A stretch of DNA of 64,000 nucleotides, taken from the NCBI GenBank assembly GCA_027483765.1, contig JAIXTW010000003.1, positions 186,001 through 250,000 of the forward strand, written 5' to 3'. Source of the stretch: Streptomycetaceae bacterium (lineage in GTDB: Bacteria; Actinomycetota; Actinomycetes; Nanopelagicales; Nanopelagicaceae). This document shows, piece after piece, positions 10,731-22,894 of this stretch (the stretch's first letter is position 1; the number at the start of each line of letters is the position of its first letter). Under the pieces are notes generated by a model that saw only the letters and a list, made by a program, of their open reading frames with translations, did not search any database and was not told the origin of the DNA. Position numbers and translations under genes: made by a program.

Positions 10731-11227
10731 ATACTCCCCTCGATTTCTGGAGGAATAACAGTCATACGCTTGGCTTTAATATCTACAACGGGTACTAGTT
10801 GGTGAACAAATGGAATGAGAACTTCGCCTTCAGCACTTTTAATCGCGAGTACATCCTGACCCGGTAAGTTCAAGACATCGGTCACGATTCCAAACTCATC
10901 TCCGTCTACAAGAAATGCCGTGCAGCCAATGAGCTGCAATACGTGGTAATCGTCTTCATCGATACCGGGTGCCTGAATATCCACATCCGCATAGAGAAGT
11001 TCATTTCTTAGAGCTTCAATCCCATTTCGATCTTCGATACCTTCAAAGCCAAGGAGAAGAATTCCGTTATGCACGCGCGCAGAAGCCACCGTTAAATTTC
11101 CGTGGTTATCTGTCTCCAAAATTGCCCCAATAGCAAAGCGATCTTCAGCTTCGTCGGTGCGAACTTCGATTGTTGCTTCACCTAAAATTCCGTGAGCTTT
11201 ACCGATGCGGCCCACGTTTAATTTCAT
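10727..11227 (-). CDS. rimM: Ribosome maturation factor RimM
   Basis: [24 protein letters not shown]-barrel C-terminus [13 protein letters not shown]. Confidence 0.95.
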   Translation of the reverse strand: MKLNVGRIGKAHGILGEATIEVRTDEAEDRFAIGAILETDNHGNLTVASARVHNGILLLGFEGIEDRNGIEALRNELLYADVDIQAPGIDEDDYHVLQLIGCTAFLVDGDEFGIVTDVLNLPGQDVLAIKSAEGEVLIPFVHQLVPVVDIKAKRMTVIPPEIEGSI

Positions 11228-11238
11228 GGGAGTGAAAG

Positions 11239-11478
11239 TTAGCGAACCTCGTCGGTATCGATGAGATCAACGCGCACTGTGCGTCCAGCGAGAGCGCTTA
11301 CGACTGTGCGTAGCGCCTTTGCAGTACGACCATTACGGCCAATCACCTTGCCGATATCTTCAGGATTAACACGAACTTCGAGAGTGGTTCCTCGACGGTG
11401 AGTCTTCTCCTTCACATTGACATCGTCAGGGTTATCAACGATTCCCTTTACGAGATGTTCGAGCGCTTCGTCAATCAT
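11239..11478 (-). CDS. khpA: KH-domain RNA-binding protein (KhpA)
   Basis: EALEHLVKGIVDNPDDV...GKVIGRNGRTAKALRTVV; between rpsP and rimM. Confidence 0.93.
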   Translation of the reverse strand: MIDEALEHLVKGIVDNPDDVNVKEKTHRRGTTLEVRVNPEDIGKVIGRNGRTAKALRTVVSALAGRTVRVDLIDTDEVR

Positions 11479-11480
11479 GG

Positions 11481-12068
11481 TTACTCGGCTTGAGTTTCTG
11501 CTACAGCTTCTTCTGCTACAGCTTCAGGAGCTTGAGTTTCTGCTGCTACAGCTTCAGGAGCTTGAACCTCTTCTGTTACTGCACTTACTTCTGCTGTCAC
11601 ATCTTGAGCTGGAACCTCGGACACGTCATCAGATTTCTCTGGTTCGGACGCAACAGGATTTGCCTTTGCAGCTAACTTATCTTGTGCCTTCTTCTTCAAA
11701 GTTGTTGCGCCTTCTGCAGGTTCTGCTGCGGCAGCCTTAACAGCAGCTTCGTAAGCAACGCTCTTGTGTGGCTTTGCAGGTGCAACGCGAAGTGTTCCTT
11801 CTGTTCCTGGAAGTCCCTTGTGCTTCTGCCAATCTCCGGTCACCTTCAGAAGCGCCTCTACTGCCTCTGATGGTTGTGCACCAACACCGAGCCAGTACAG
11901 AGCGCGCTCTGAATTAACTTCGATGAGTGATGGTTCTTGACCTGGAACGTAGCGACCAATTTCTTCGATTGATAGACCGTTACGTGCTTTACGTGAATCT
12001 GTAACAACGATGCGGAAATACGGTGTGCGGATTTTTCCCATGCGCATTAAACGAATTTTTGTAGACAA
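11481..12068 (-). CDS. rpsP: 30S ribosomal protein S16 with long Ala/Glu/Pro-rich C-terminal extension
   Basis: (TTG)[33 protein letters not shown] at 12068 preceded by AGGAG; track ORF start at 12137 is too far upstream. Confidence 0.92.
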   Translation of the reverse strand: MSTKIRLMRMGKIRTPYFRIVVTDSRKARNGLSIEEIGRYVPGQEPSLIEVNSERALYWLGVGAQPSEAVEALLKVTGDWQKHKGLPGTEGTLRVAPAKPHKSVAYEAAVKAAAAEPAEGATTLKKKAQDKLAAKANPVASEPEKSDDVSEVPAQDVTAEVSAVTEEVQAPEAVAAETQAPEAVAEEAVAETQAE

Positions 12069-12208
12069 AGAACTTGTACTCCTAAAAAGTGTGTCGTACC
12101 AAATTACTACAGCGGGGTGCGTAGCTAGATGGTCCAACTGTGGATTGGATTGTTACCGGGGTAGAGGGCCCTGTAACAGGTGGCTAATCTTGCCAGTTGC
12201 GCTCAAAA

Positions 12209-13660
12209 TTAAGAAATCGTCCCATTTTCCAGCGCCCGCTTGGCGGGATTTCCAGATTTCGACTTCTTCTTAGCTGGTGGTGGCGCCTTTCGTGGCGCCG
12301 GCGGCAAGCCCGACATTCCAGGTGGCATACCGGGCATTCCCGGGATCGATCCCCCATTGCGCATCTGCTTCATCATCTTCTGCGCCGCAGTGAATTTATC
12401 TACTAGAGAATTCACATCAGAAACTTTGCGTCCAGCACCTAACGCAATACGTGCACGCCTAGAACCATTAAGCACTTTCACATCCCGACGTTCTCCGGGC
12501 GTCATTGATTGAACGATTGATTTGGTGCGCGTGATCTCTGATTCATCAAAGTTTTCAATCTGTTTCTTCATCGCCCCAGCGCCAGGGAGCATGCCTAGGA
12601 GCTTGCCCATCGAGCCCATCTTTGACATCGCCTCTAACTGCTCAAGGAAATCATCAAGAGTGAAATCTTCTCCTGATAAGAACTTATCTTCGAGCTTCTT
12701 CGCCGAATCGCCATCAAAGGCTTTCTTTGCTTGTTCGGCAAGAGTTGCCACATCTCCCATGCCAAGAATTCGTGAAGCCATTCGATCTGGATAGAAGATA
12801 TCGAAATCGCTGATCTTCTCACCAGTGGACGCGAACATGATGGGGCGACCAGTAAGGGCTGCAATCGAAAGCGCTGCTCCACCGCGCGCGTCACCATCGA
12901 GTTTTGTAAGTACGACTCCGTCGAATCCAACACCGTCCTGAAATGCCTTAGCGGTACGCACTGCATCTTGGCCAATCATGGCATCGACCACAAAAAGAAT
13001 TTCATCAGGAGAGACCGCATCTCGAATAGCAATCGCTTCGTTCATGAGCTCTTGATCCACACCTAAGCGCCCGGCTGTATCTACGATTACCATGCTGTGG
13101 AGTTTGGAATTGGCAAATGTAATTGCATCACGAGCCACCTGTACCGGATTACCCACGCCATTTCCTGGTTCAGGTGCAAAGACCGGAACCCCTACAGATT
13201 GTCCAACTACCTGCAATTGATTAACTGCATTTGGTCTCTGCAAATCAGATGCGACAAGAATCGGTGTCTCACCTTGATCTTTATAAAACTTCGCTAACTT
13301 TGCCGCAAGCGTTGTCTTACCTGCGCCCTGCAACCCAGCCAACATAATGACAGTTGGAGGGTTCTTGGCAAAACGAATGCGGCGTGCTCCGCCACCAAGA
13401 ATTTCAGTGAGTTCTAGATTTACGACGTCAAAGATTGCCTGCGCTTGATTAGTGCCAGCCTGAAGTGTTGAAAGTAGTTCTACAGATTTACTGTGAACTT
13501 TAGTAGTGAAGCTCTCGACGACATCGAGTGCGACGTCAGCTTCCAATAGTGCTTGGCGAATCTCAATTGTGGTGCTCTCAATATCTTTCTCAGAAATTTT
13601 TCCACGTGAGCGAAGGGCACTGAAGGCGCCTGCAAATTTGGAAGAGAGAGCATCAAACAT
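12209..13660 (-). CDS. ffh: Signal recognition particle GTPase Ffh
   Basis: LAGLQGAGKTTLAAKLA, DTAGRLGVD, TKLDGDARGGAALS, Met-rich M domain. Confidence 0.98.
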   Translation of the reverse strand: MFDALSSKFAGAFSALRSRGKISEKDIESTTIEIRQALLEADVALDVVESFTTKVHSKSVELLSTLQAGTNQAQAIFDVVNLELTEILGGGARRIRFAKNPPTVIMLAGLQGAGKTTLAAKLAKFYKDQGETPILVASDLQRPNAVNQLQVVGQSVGVPVFAPEPGNGVGNPVQVARDAITFANSKLHSMVIVDTAGRLGVDQELMNEAIAIRDAVSPDEILFVVDAMIGQDAVRTAKAFQDGVGFDGVVLTKLDGDARGGAALSIAALTGRPIMFASTGEKISDFDIFYPDRMASRILGMGDVATLAEQAKKAFDGDSAKKLEDKFLSGEDFTLDDFLEQLEAMSKMGSMGKLLGMLPGAGAMKKQIENFDESEITRTKSIVQSMTPGERRDVKVLNGSRRARIALGAGRKVSDVNSLVDKFTAAQKMMKQMRNGGSIPGMPGMPPGMSGLPPAPRKAPPPAKKKSKSGNPAKRALENGTIS

Positions 13661-13672
13661 AATGAACGAACT

Positions 13673-15934
13673 CTACTTCAGAGCTGCTCGAATTCGTGCT
13701 GCCACTTCACTTGCACGTTCTAAGGAGAGCGGACCTCCCCCGATTTCGCTCACATAGAGCGTGTCAATCGCCTCTGCCCCAAGTGTCGTCACAATGGCAG
13801 AACGAATATCAATGCTGCTTCGAGTGATTGCATCACCAATACGGAATAACAGTGCCGGTTGGTCATGACTTCTCACTTCAATCACTGTTGCATCCGTTGC
13901 CGCATCCATAAAGGTTTCAACGACAGGTGCAGGTACGGGAATCGTCGGCAATTGTGCATACGTATCAATTCGCTCTTGAATTCGAGATGCCAAAGAACTC
14001 TTATTCTCCAAGGCTCTTGCAATCTCTTGATACAACTTTTCTTGGGTTAATCCAGGAGCGTATGGGTCGGGAATAACTATCCACTCCATAACGGCAACTT
14101 GCCCCACTGATTTCGTTCGTGCAGATCTCACATCGAGTCGCAGAACGTTAAGGACTCCAGCAACTACCGAGAGCAGCCCCGTGCTATCTGGAACAACTAT
14201 CTCGATGGCATATACGTCCTTGCGATCTTCAATACTGACGGAGAGCGCTCCAGATTCGGCTCTAGTGCGTTGGGCATCTGTAAGTTCGGGCTGTTGCGCA
14301 ATCGTGTTATCGGTAATCGCCAGCTCTACTCTCTTCACGAGTTCTGCAACGAGTGAAGCTTTCCAGTCGGTCCACGCAGCACGCCCGGTGGCCTCACCGT
14401 CTGCGATGCTCAGCGCATGCAAAAGCTCGAGGGTCTGTAAATCTGGAATTAACTCAGCAACAAGTGCAATAGTCGCTGGATCATCTAAATCTCGACGCGT
14501 AGCGGTTGCCGATAGTAGGAGGTGATGTTTAACCAAGAGTTGGATAGTTGAAATATCCTCTGGAGAAAAACCAATTCGGGCGGCTAAAGGCGCAATCAGT
14601 CTTGCTCCTCTCTCTGAGTGGTCCTCGTCAGTTCCTTTGCCTATATCGTGAAAGAGCGCGCTAAAGAGCAGCAGATCTGGTCGATGAACTTTTCGAGTAA
14701 GTGCAGCAGCATGAACTGCGGTTTCAACCATATGTCTATCGACTGTGTGGCGATGTAAAACATTTCGCTGCGGAAGAGAGCGAACTGATCGCCACTCCGG
14801 AATCCAGGTAAAAAGAACTTCTTCTTGATCTAGTGCTTCAAATACTTGCACCATCGAAGATCCAGCTCCAATGAGCGAGATCAGATTCTCGCGAGCTTCG
14901 CGCGGCCATGGCGATGGCAGATGACCCGTTCCAGCACGAAGTGATACCGAGAGTCGCTCGAGAGAGCCCATTGATAAAGGGAGCCCTAATTGAGCTGCAG
15001 CGGCGGCGGCACGTAAACCGATTCCAGCATCTGCAGCAAAATCCGCATCATGATCAATGACAACTTCCTTATTTCTTACGCTGATATCGCGCGAGATTGT
15101 TGTGGTCCGAACGCGACGTAAGAATCGACCGGCTCCATCTTTACCTTTATGTGCATAGCGATACCAAGTTGAATCTAGTAGATAATCAACGGCCCGCGCC
15201 GACTGCGCTACTTCACTCATGAGAATATCTGCATTGGTGTAACCTAAGAGTTCGGCAACTTTATCTTGCTCTTGAAAAAGTAATTTGTCTTTATCGCGTC
15301 CGCTCACTACATGAAGCGCTTCTCTCACATTGGCGAGAATTGATTCGGCAACACTTATTCTCTCTATCGGGATAGAGATAGTTCCACTTTTATGAATAGC
15401 GCGGAGCGCCGTAATATCTCTCAACCCACCGCGGGCTTCCTTCAAGTCAGGTTCAAGCAAATATGCCAACTCACCGAAACGTTGATGTCGTTCAGTCAAG
15501 GATTTCTCCAGCTCAATGAGTCTGCCCTTAGAGTTTCTACGCCATTCATCTAAGGCATCGACTTGGATGTCGGCAACGAGATCAGCGTTTCCGCAGACCA
15601 ACCTGACATCAAGTAGTCCAAGAATGACCTTGAGATCTTCAACTGCCGCCGCACGAACTTCCGACCTGGTGCGGACTGAATAATCTACTTTTATCTTCTT
15701 ATCCCAGATTGGATAGAGAATTTTATTTATAAGTTCGCCTAATTCATCTTCAGACGAAGAACCGCTATGCACAATAACAATATCTAGATCTGAACCGGGA
15801 GATAGTTCGCCGCGGCCGAAACCTCCGACCGCGGCGATAGCTACCTCTTTAGGATTTGCGCCACTTTCCTGAAACAGTGATGTAAGAAGCAGATCTCCCT
15901 CGTTAGATCTATTCCTACGCTCTCGTGTTCCCAT
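13673..15934 (-). CDS. glnD: PII uridylyl-/adenylyltransferase GlnD
   Basis: GGFGRGELSPGSDLDI NT motif, LFHDIGKG HD motif, C-terminal ACT repeats; next to glnB. Confidence 0.95.
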   Translation of the reverse strand: MGTRERRNRSNEGDLLLTSLFQESGANPKEVAIAAVGGFGRGELSPGSDLDIVIVHSGSSSEDELGELINKILYPIWDKKIKVDYSVRTRSEVRAAAVEDLKVILGLLDVRLVCGNADLVADIQVDALDEWRRNSKGRLIELEKSLTERHQRFGELAYLLEPDLKEARGGLRDITALRAIHKSGTISIPIERISVAESILANVREALHVVSGRDKDKLLFQEQDKVAELLGYTNADILMSEVAQSARAVDYLLDSTWYRYAHKGKDGAGRFLRRVRTTTISRDISVRNKEVVIDHDADFAADAGIGLRAAAAAAQLGLPLSMGSLERLSVSLRAGTGHLPSPWPREARENLISLIGAGSSMVQVFEALDQEEVLFTWIPEWRSVRSLPQRNVLHRHTVDRHMVETAVHAAALTRKVHRPDLLLFSALFHDIGKGTDEDHSERGARLIAPLAARIGFSPEDISTIQLLVKHHLLLSATATRRDLDDPATIALVAELIPDLQTLELLHALSIADGEATGRAAWTDWKASLVAELVKRVELAITDNTIAQQPELTDAQRTRAESGALSVSIEDRKDVYAIEIVVPDSTGLLSVVAGVLNVLRLDVRSARTKSVGQVAVMEWIVIPDPYAPGLTQEKLYQEIARALENKSSLASRIQERIDTYAQLPTIPVPAPVVETFMDAATDATVIEVRSHDQPALLFRIGDAITRSSIDIRSAIVTTLGAEAIDTLYVSEIGGGPLSLERASEVAARIRAALK

Positions 15935-15973
15935 GACCCAATCCTACGTTGCACTTAATGGATAAGGACTTCT

Positions 15974-17613
<1,640 letters not shown>

Positions 17614-17753
17614 TTCGAGTCCATTTCCGAATTTATTCAAGAGGTTGAAATACTCATCGTTGAGATGGGGTAAAGATGCCTCTGAATCGTTACGGGTAAT
17701 GGCTAGGCAGGTTAAGGGGGTGTCACAAATCGGCCCCAATTGTTACAAGTGGG

Positions 17754-18590
17754 TTACGTGAGCAGACCCTCGAGGTATTTCTCAGGATCAAAGGGGGCAA
17801 AATCTGCGGCCGCTTCGCCAGTACCAATAAATTTGATTGGGATATCGAGCGCGCTCTCAATGGCGAGAGCGACTCCCCCACGAGCACTCCCGTCGAGTTT
17901 GGTAACAATTAGTCCAGAAACTTCTACCGCTTCACTAAAGATTTTCGCTTGCGCGAGTCCGTTCTGGCCTGTGGTTGCATCAATGACTAAGAGCACTTCA
18001 GATACTGGAGCCACCTTCTCCACCACGCGTTTTACCTTACCGAGTTCATCCATGAGTGCACTCTTATTGTGCAGGCGACCAGCTGTGTCAATCAATAAAA
18101 ATTCTGCATTCACATCCAAGGCGCGCTTAGCGCTATCGAATGCAACCGAAGCTGGCTCGGCGCCTTCTTTGCCCGAAATAGTTTCTACACCTATTCGTTC
18201 GCCCCACGTAGTTAGCTGCTCAACGGCGGCTGCACGAAATGTATCGGCCGCGCCTAGCACGACTAAACGCTTATCTGTGTGCAAGTAGGTCGCCAACTTC
18301 GCAACCGAAGTGGTCTTGCCAGTTCCATTGACACCCACAACAAGCACAATACGAAGTCCACTGCCGTGCGTCAGTGCGCGCGACTTTTGCGAAAACTTAG
18401 TTCGAAGGATCTCTCGAATCGCTTCTTCGGCGTCATCACCCCGCATCTTCTTCGCAGCGATGATTAATTCGGAGACTAGTGATGGTCCTAAATCTGATGA
18501 GAGTAGTTCAGCTTCAATCTCTGACCAGTCGAGTGCGGATGCAGTAGATGTACCGCGCACCTTGGCAACTAAACGATTAAAAAGGCCCAT
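17754..18590 (-). CDS. ftsY: Signal recognition particle receptor FtsY
   Basis: VVGVNGTGKTTSVAKLA, DTAGRLHNK, TKLDGSARGGVAL. Confidence 0.97.
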   Translation of the reverse strand: MGLFNRLVAKVRGTSTASALDWSEIEAELLSSDLGPSLVSELIIAAKKMRGDDAEEAIREILRTKFSQKSRALTHGSGLRIVLVVGVNGTGKTTSVAKLATYLHTDKRLVVLGAADTFRAAAVEQLTTWGERIGVETISGKEGAEPASVAFDSAKRALDVNAEFLLIDTAGRLHNKSALMDELGKVKRVVEKVAPVSEVLLVIDATTGQNGLAQAKIFSEAVEVSGLIVTKLDGSARGGVALAIESALDIPIKFIGTGEAAADFAPFDPEKYLEGLLT

Positions 18591-18608
18591 CGTTAATCCA
18601 GCAGAAAA

Positions 18609-21600
18609 CTATGCGGTTTCGGATTCACGTAAGCGCTGCGAGATGACCTCAGTAACGCCGTCACCACGCATCGTGACACCGTAAAGCGCATCAGCAATTT
18701 CCATGGTGCGCTTCTGGTGGGTGATGATAATTAGCTGGGAGCTCTCACGAAGCTCTTCCAAGATGGTGAGCAATCGTCCCAAGTTCACATCATCAAGTGC
18801 TGCTTCAACTTCATCGAGAACATAGAACGGGCTTGGTCGTGATTTAAAGATGGCAACCAACATGGCAACAGCTGTCAGAGATTTTTCGCCACCAGATAAG
18901 AGTGAGAGTCGCTTAACACGTTTTCCAGGTGGTCGAGCTTCAACATCTACGCCAGTGTTGAGCAAGTCATCTGGATTGGTCAGGAAGAGGCGACCGTCTC
19001 CGCCAGGGAACAATCGGGCGAAGATATCCTTAAAGTGCTCAGCAACTTCTTCATACGCCTGCATAAATATTTCCTGAACGCGATCATCAACTTCCTTGAT
19101 GATATCCAGAAGATCTTTCTTAGTATTCTTCAAATCTTCAAGTTGTTCTGCCAAAAACTTAAGTCGCTCTTCTAGGGCGTTGTATTCCTCAAGGGCAAGC
19201 GGGTTGATTTTGCCCAGCAGCGTGAGTGAACGCTCGGTGGCTGCAAGCCGTTTCTCTTGCTGGTCACGGCGATAAGGAATTAGCTCGGTAGCAACAATCT
19301 CACCAGATTCAGTTTCAATAAATGTAGGAACATCTTTATCTGGTCCGTACTCGCTTATAAGAGTAGGAACATCAATGCCCAGTTCTTCCACAGCTTTACT
19401 TTCAAGTACCTCGACCCGCATTCGCTGCTCTGCACGCGCAATTTCATCGCGATGGACGCTAGAAGTTAATTTATCGAGTTCGGTCGTAAGTTCACGATTG
19501 CGCGCACGCACAGTAAGGGTTTCGCCTTCGCGATCTGCACGGTTAGCTTCCAAGCGAGATCGTTCGGTCTGCGCCTTTGCGATCGAACGTTCAATTTTTA
19601 TGAGGACTTCGTAGGCAGCTTCTGCAATAGCCTGAGAAATAATGGCTCCGCGTGCTCGTGCTCCGCGCCGCGAAACGGCCCGCTCTGATGCATCGCGCTC
19701 TGCCTGCGCCGATTCTTCTAGCGCCAAAGCGCGTGCGGCAATGGAAGTTACGCGCTCTTCCGAAGTTCTCATCGCAAGACGCGCCTCAACTTCAGTGGTT
19801 CGGGCTTGCGAGACGGTATTGCGAAGGAGTTCAGCGCGCGAGTGATCTGGTTCAGATATTTCACCGTGGTGCTGCATCTGATTACGAGCAATCGTTAGTT
19901 CATTCTCGTCCCGAGACTTTGCCGAGGTAGCTTCATTGATTGCAAGAGTAAGGCGATCAACTTCTGCGCCCGCTGACTTTATATTCTGTCCAGAAACGGC
20001 TAGTTGCTCTGTAAGTGCGGCAATTCGAGCATCTGATTCATTGAGTTTTGCAAGTGTAGAATCAAAGCTTGCTTGCTTGTTTTCTACTTCAGTGGCAACA
20101 GTTGAGATCTCAAATTTCAAGCGATCGCTCTTGTGGTTTATCTCCTCTAACTTCGCGCTCAAATCAGCAACGAGAGCGTTGATCTCAATCAGCGAACGTG
20201 AAGATGATGAACCTCCTCGAGCGCGATGAGATGAAAAGACGTCACCATCTTGAGTCACAACCGTGACTGATTTATGTTGGCGCAAGATGCCTTCGGCTTC
20301 AGCTGCACTTTGAGCCACAACTGTCGAGGATAAAAGCGAGGCTAAAAGTTCAGAAATTTGATGCGAGCGAACGTGGCTGAGTAACGTGGCGAGTCCTGCA
20401 GGTGCCGATGTATTTACCTGGGCTCCAGCTTCATAAACCAAGACATCTGCTTGGCCAAGATTTTCGCGACGTAGCGTTGTCAGAGCGCTCACCGCTGAAG
20501 ATAAATCTTTTACGACGACAGCGTCTGATAATCCGCCAAGCGCAGCAGCTGTTGCAGCTTCCCATCCCTTATCAATTTCAATCAGCGATGCGATGCTTCC
20601 GAGAATCTGAACGCCACGTGAATCACGAACTAGTGCAGCGGCACCATCGCGCGATTCTGAAGTAAGGCGAATCGCCTCAAGCTTTGATTCCAGTGCATTT
20701 CGTTCACGATCAGCAGCGCGTTCGGCATCAATGAGTTCTTCGTAAGATTTTTTTGCACCATCGAGTGCGCTCTTGGCTGATTCAAATTGCGAATCTAGGC
20801 CTTGCTCACCAGCGTCGGCGTTTCCAATCTCCATCTCAAATTTTGCGTAATCACCCTTGGCAATATCCAGCCGTGACTGCGCTTCAGTACGTGCAGACTC
20901 AAGTCGTGCAATCTCTTCTGTTATCGCTTCTAAGCGTGCTGCCAATGATTTGATATGACCTTCTTGGCGTGCAGTGCCTTCGCGCTGGTCGGCAATCGCA
21001 CGCATCGCTGCTGCAATTGTGTCTTCCTCCGCTTTGAGCGCAGCTTCTGCATCACTAAGAGATGTAGTTGCAGTTGCAAGAGTCTCAATTGCTTGAAGAA
21101 CTTCAGAGCGAAGACGATTCTCTTCTGCTCGCAGCAATGCAGCTTCTTCATCAAGGGCTTGCGGATCGCGCCCTGCACTGCGTGCTTCTTCTGCTTCTTC
21201 TGCCAAGAAACGAGAGCGCTCTTGCGCCAGGGATTGGGTTCCTCGAAATTTTTCACGGAGCGCACTGAGCGAGTAGAAGTTTTCTTGCGCCTTAATCAAG
21301 AGCGGGCTTTCGGCAGCCGATGTCGAATCTAGTTCTTCTTCGCGCCGACGAACTGTCTCAAGCTCTGCTTCCACAAGTGAACGTCGTTCACGTAACGCAT
21401 TCTCATCGGCAACTTCAGCATCTAGCGTCTTTGAAAGCGAGATGTAGTCATCAGCTAGTAGTCGCAGCTTTGCATCACGGAGATCTGCCTGAATGGTGGC
21501 AGCCTTCTTAGCGACCTCTGCCTGTTTTCCAAGCGGGCGCAATTGTCGTCGGAGTTCAACGGTGAGATCGTTGACTCGCGCGAGATTTGCTTGCATTGAA

Positions 21601-22145
21601 TCAAGTTTGCGAATCGCCTTCTCTTTACGCTTGCGATGTTTGAGCACGCCGGCAGCTTCTTCAATAAATCCCCGGCGCTCTTCCGGAGTGGCCATCAAAA
21701 TCGCATCGAGTTGTCCCTGTCCGACAATGACGTGCATTTCACGGCCGATACCCGAGTCGCTTAAGAGTTCTTGGATATCGAGAAGTCGCGATGCTTCGCC
21801 GTTGATTTGGTACTCACTCTGTCCGTTACGAAAGAGAATTCGAGAAATCGTTACTTCGGTGTAATCAATTGGTAGAGCGCCATCAGTGTTATCAATGGTG
21901 ACGGCTACCTCAGCGCGACCAAGAGGTGCTCGCCCAGAAGTTCCCGCGAAAATTACATCTTCCATCTTTCCGCCGCGCAGAGATTTTGCACCCTGCTCAC
22001 CCATCACCCAGGTGAGGGCGTCAACAACATTTGATTTTCCGGAGCCGTTGGGACCAACGACGCATGTGATTCCGGGTTCGAGTCGAAGAGTGGTCGCAGA
22101 TGCAAAGGATTTAAATCCTTTAAGTGTCAGGCTCTTCAAATACAC
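18609..22145 (-). CDS. smc: Chromosome segregation protein SMC
   Basis: MYLKSLTLKGFKSFA, GPNGSGKSNVVDAL, LSGGEKSLTAVAML, coiled coils and hinge. Confidence 0.98.
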   Translation of the reverse strand: MYLKSLTLKGFKSFASATTLRLEPGITCVVGPNGSGKSNVVDALTWVMGEQGAKSLRGGKMEDVIFAGTSGRAPLGRAEVAVTIDNTDGALPIDYTEVTISRILFRNGQSEYQINGEASRLLDIQELLSDSGIGREMHVIVGQGQLDAILMATPEERRGFIEEAAGVLKHRKRKEKAIRKLDSMQANLARVNDLTVELRRQLRPLGKQAEVAKKAATIQADLRDAKLRLLADDYISLSKTLDAEVADENALRERRSLVEAELETVRRREEELDSTSAAESPLLIKAQENFYSLSALREKFRGTQSLAQERSRFLAEEAEEARSAGRDPQALDEEAALLRAEENRLRSEVLQAIETLATATTSLSDAEAALKAEEDTIAAAMRAIADQREGTARQEGHIKSLAARLEAITEEIARLESARTEAQSRLDIAKGDYAKFEMEIGNADAGEQGLDSQFESAKSALDGAKKSYEELIDAERAADRERNALESKLEAIRLTSESRDGAAALVRDSRGVQILGSIASLIEIDKGWEAATAAALGGLSDAVVVKDLSSAVSALTTLRRENLGQADVLVYEAGAQVNTSAPAGLATLLSHVRSHQISELLASLLSSTVVAQSAAEAEGILRQHKSVTVVTQDGDVFSSHRARGGSSSSRSLIEINALVADLSAKLEEINHKSDRLKFEISTVATEVENKQASFDSTLAKLNESDARIAALTEQLAVSGQNIKSAGAEVDRLTLAINEATSAKSRDENELTIARNQMQHHGEISEPDHSRAELLRNTVSQARTTEVEARLAMRTSEERVTSIAARALALEESAQAERDASERAVSRRGARARGAIISQAIAEAAYEVLIKIERSIAKAQTERSRLEANRADREGETLTVRARNRELTTELDKLTSSVHRDEIARAEQRMRVEVLESKAVEELGIDVPTLISEYGPDKDVPTFIETESGEIVATELIPYRRDQQEKRLAATERSLTLLGKINPLALEEYNALEERLKFLAEQLEDLKNTKKDLLDIIKEVDDRVQEIFMQAYEEVAEHFKDIFARLFPGGDGRLFLTNPDDLLNTGVDVEARPPGKRVKRLSLLSGGEKSLTAVAMLVAIFKSRPSPFYVLDEVEAALDDVNLGRLLTILEELRESSQLIIITHQKRTMEIADALYGVTMRGDGVTEVISQRLRESETA

Positions 22146-22212
22146 GCGGTAAACCTACCGGTGTGTGCGCGTTTGGTATAAAAGCGACTCGGTTCAAGTT
22201 GAACTTGAGGGT

Positions 22213-22893
22213 TTATGGCTCTAGTAGCGAAAGTATTTCTAAAGCGGTGCGCGCTGCTGATTGTTCTGCTTCGCGCTTGCTCTTTCCACTTCCTTGCGCA
22301 ACGGCTGCACCTGCAACAAGTGCAATTGCGGTAAAACTTTTATCGTGATCCGGGCCGGTTTCGGTGACTTGATATTCAGGAGATCCCTTGCCTTGGGAGG
22401 CTAATAGTTCTTGCAGTGCAGTCTTGCCATCAAGACCTGAGCCCTTTTCCATCGCACTTTCGAGAGTCTCTTTGATTAACTCGCGAACAACATGGGTAGA
22501 TTTTTCAAAACCGCATTCCAAATAGATAGCGCCAATAAGTGCTTCGAGGGCATCGGCTAAGAGTGAGTTTTTATCACGACCATTTGTTACCTCTTCGCCT
22601 TTACCCAGACGAATGTATTTGCCCAATTCTAGAGTTCGTGCGATATTTGCTAGAGCACGCATATTGACGATGCCTGAACGCAGCGGCGATAAACGACTTT
22701 CATCGAGATCTGGATATTTGAGGTAGAGCTCGTCGGTGACAACAAGGCCTAAAACGGAATCACCTAAGAATTCAAGGCGTTCATTTGTGGTGGAGATTCC
22801 AGTCTCGTATGCAAACGAGCGATGGGTAAAAGCTAACTCGAGCAGTTGTGGCGAAAGTTCTACCCCTAATTGCTCAAGAAGTTTTGAGTACAG
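22213..22893 (-). CDS. rnc: Ribonuclease III, probable CTG start
   Basis: Manual extension of the track ORF (22213..22662) upstream: LYSKLLEQLGVELSPQLLELAFTHRSFAYETGISTTNERLEFLGDSVLGLVVTDELYLKYP...; RNase III signature NERLEFLGDSVL. In-frame TAG at 22905-22903; only CTG (22893) is near an SD-like AGAGG. Confidence 0.9.
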   Translation of the reverse strand: MYSKLLEQLGVELSPQLLELAFTHRSFAYETGISTTNERLEFLGDSVLGLVVTDELYLKYPDLDESRLSPLRSGIVNMRALANIARTLELGKYIRLGKGEEVTNGRDKNSLLADALEALIGAIYLECGFEKSTHVVRELIKETLESAMEKGSGLDGKTALQELLASQGKGSPEYQVTETGPDHDKSFTAIALVAGAAVAQGSGKSKREAEQSAARTALEILSLLEP

Positions 22894-22894
22894 A

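Noticed and set aside
11417-11740. Plus-strand ORF with [20 protein letters not shown] repeats
   Set aside because: Antisense reading of the rpsP Ala/Glu repeat tail, not a leucine-rich protein.
18850-21864. Numerous plus-strand ORFs opposite smc (e.g. 19652..19930, 20955..21332, 21493..21864)
   Set aside because: Antisense shadow ORFs with low-complexity Ser/Arg/Leu-rich translations; the smc frame is clearly the coding one.
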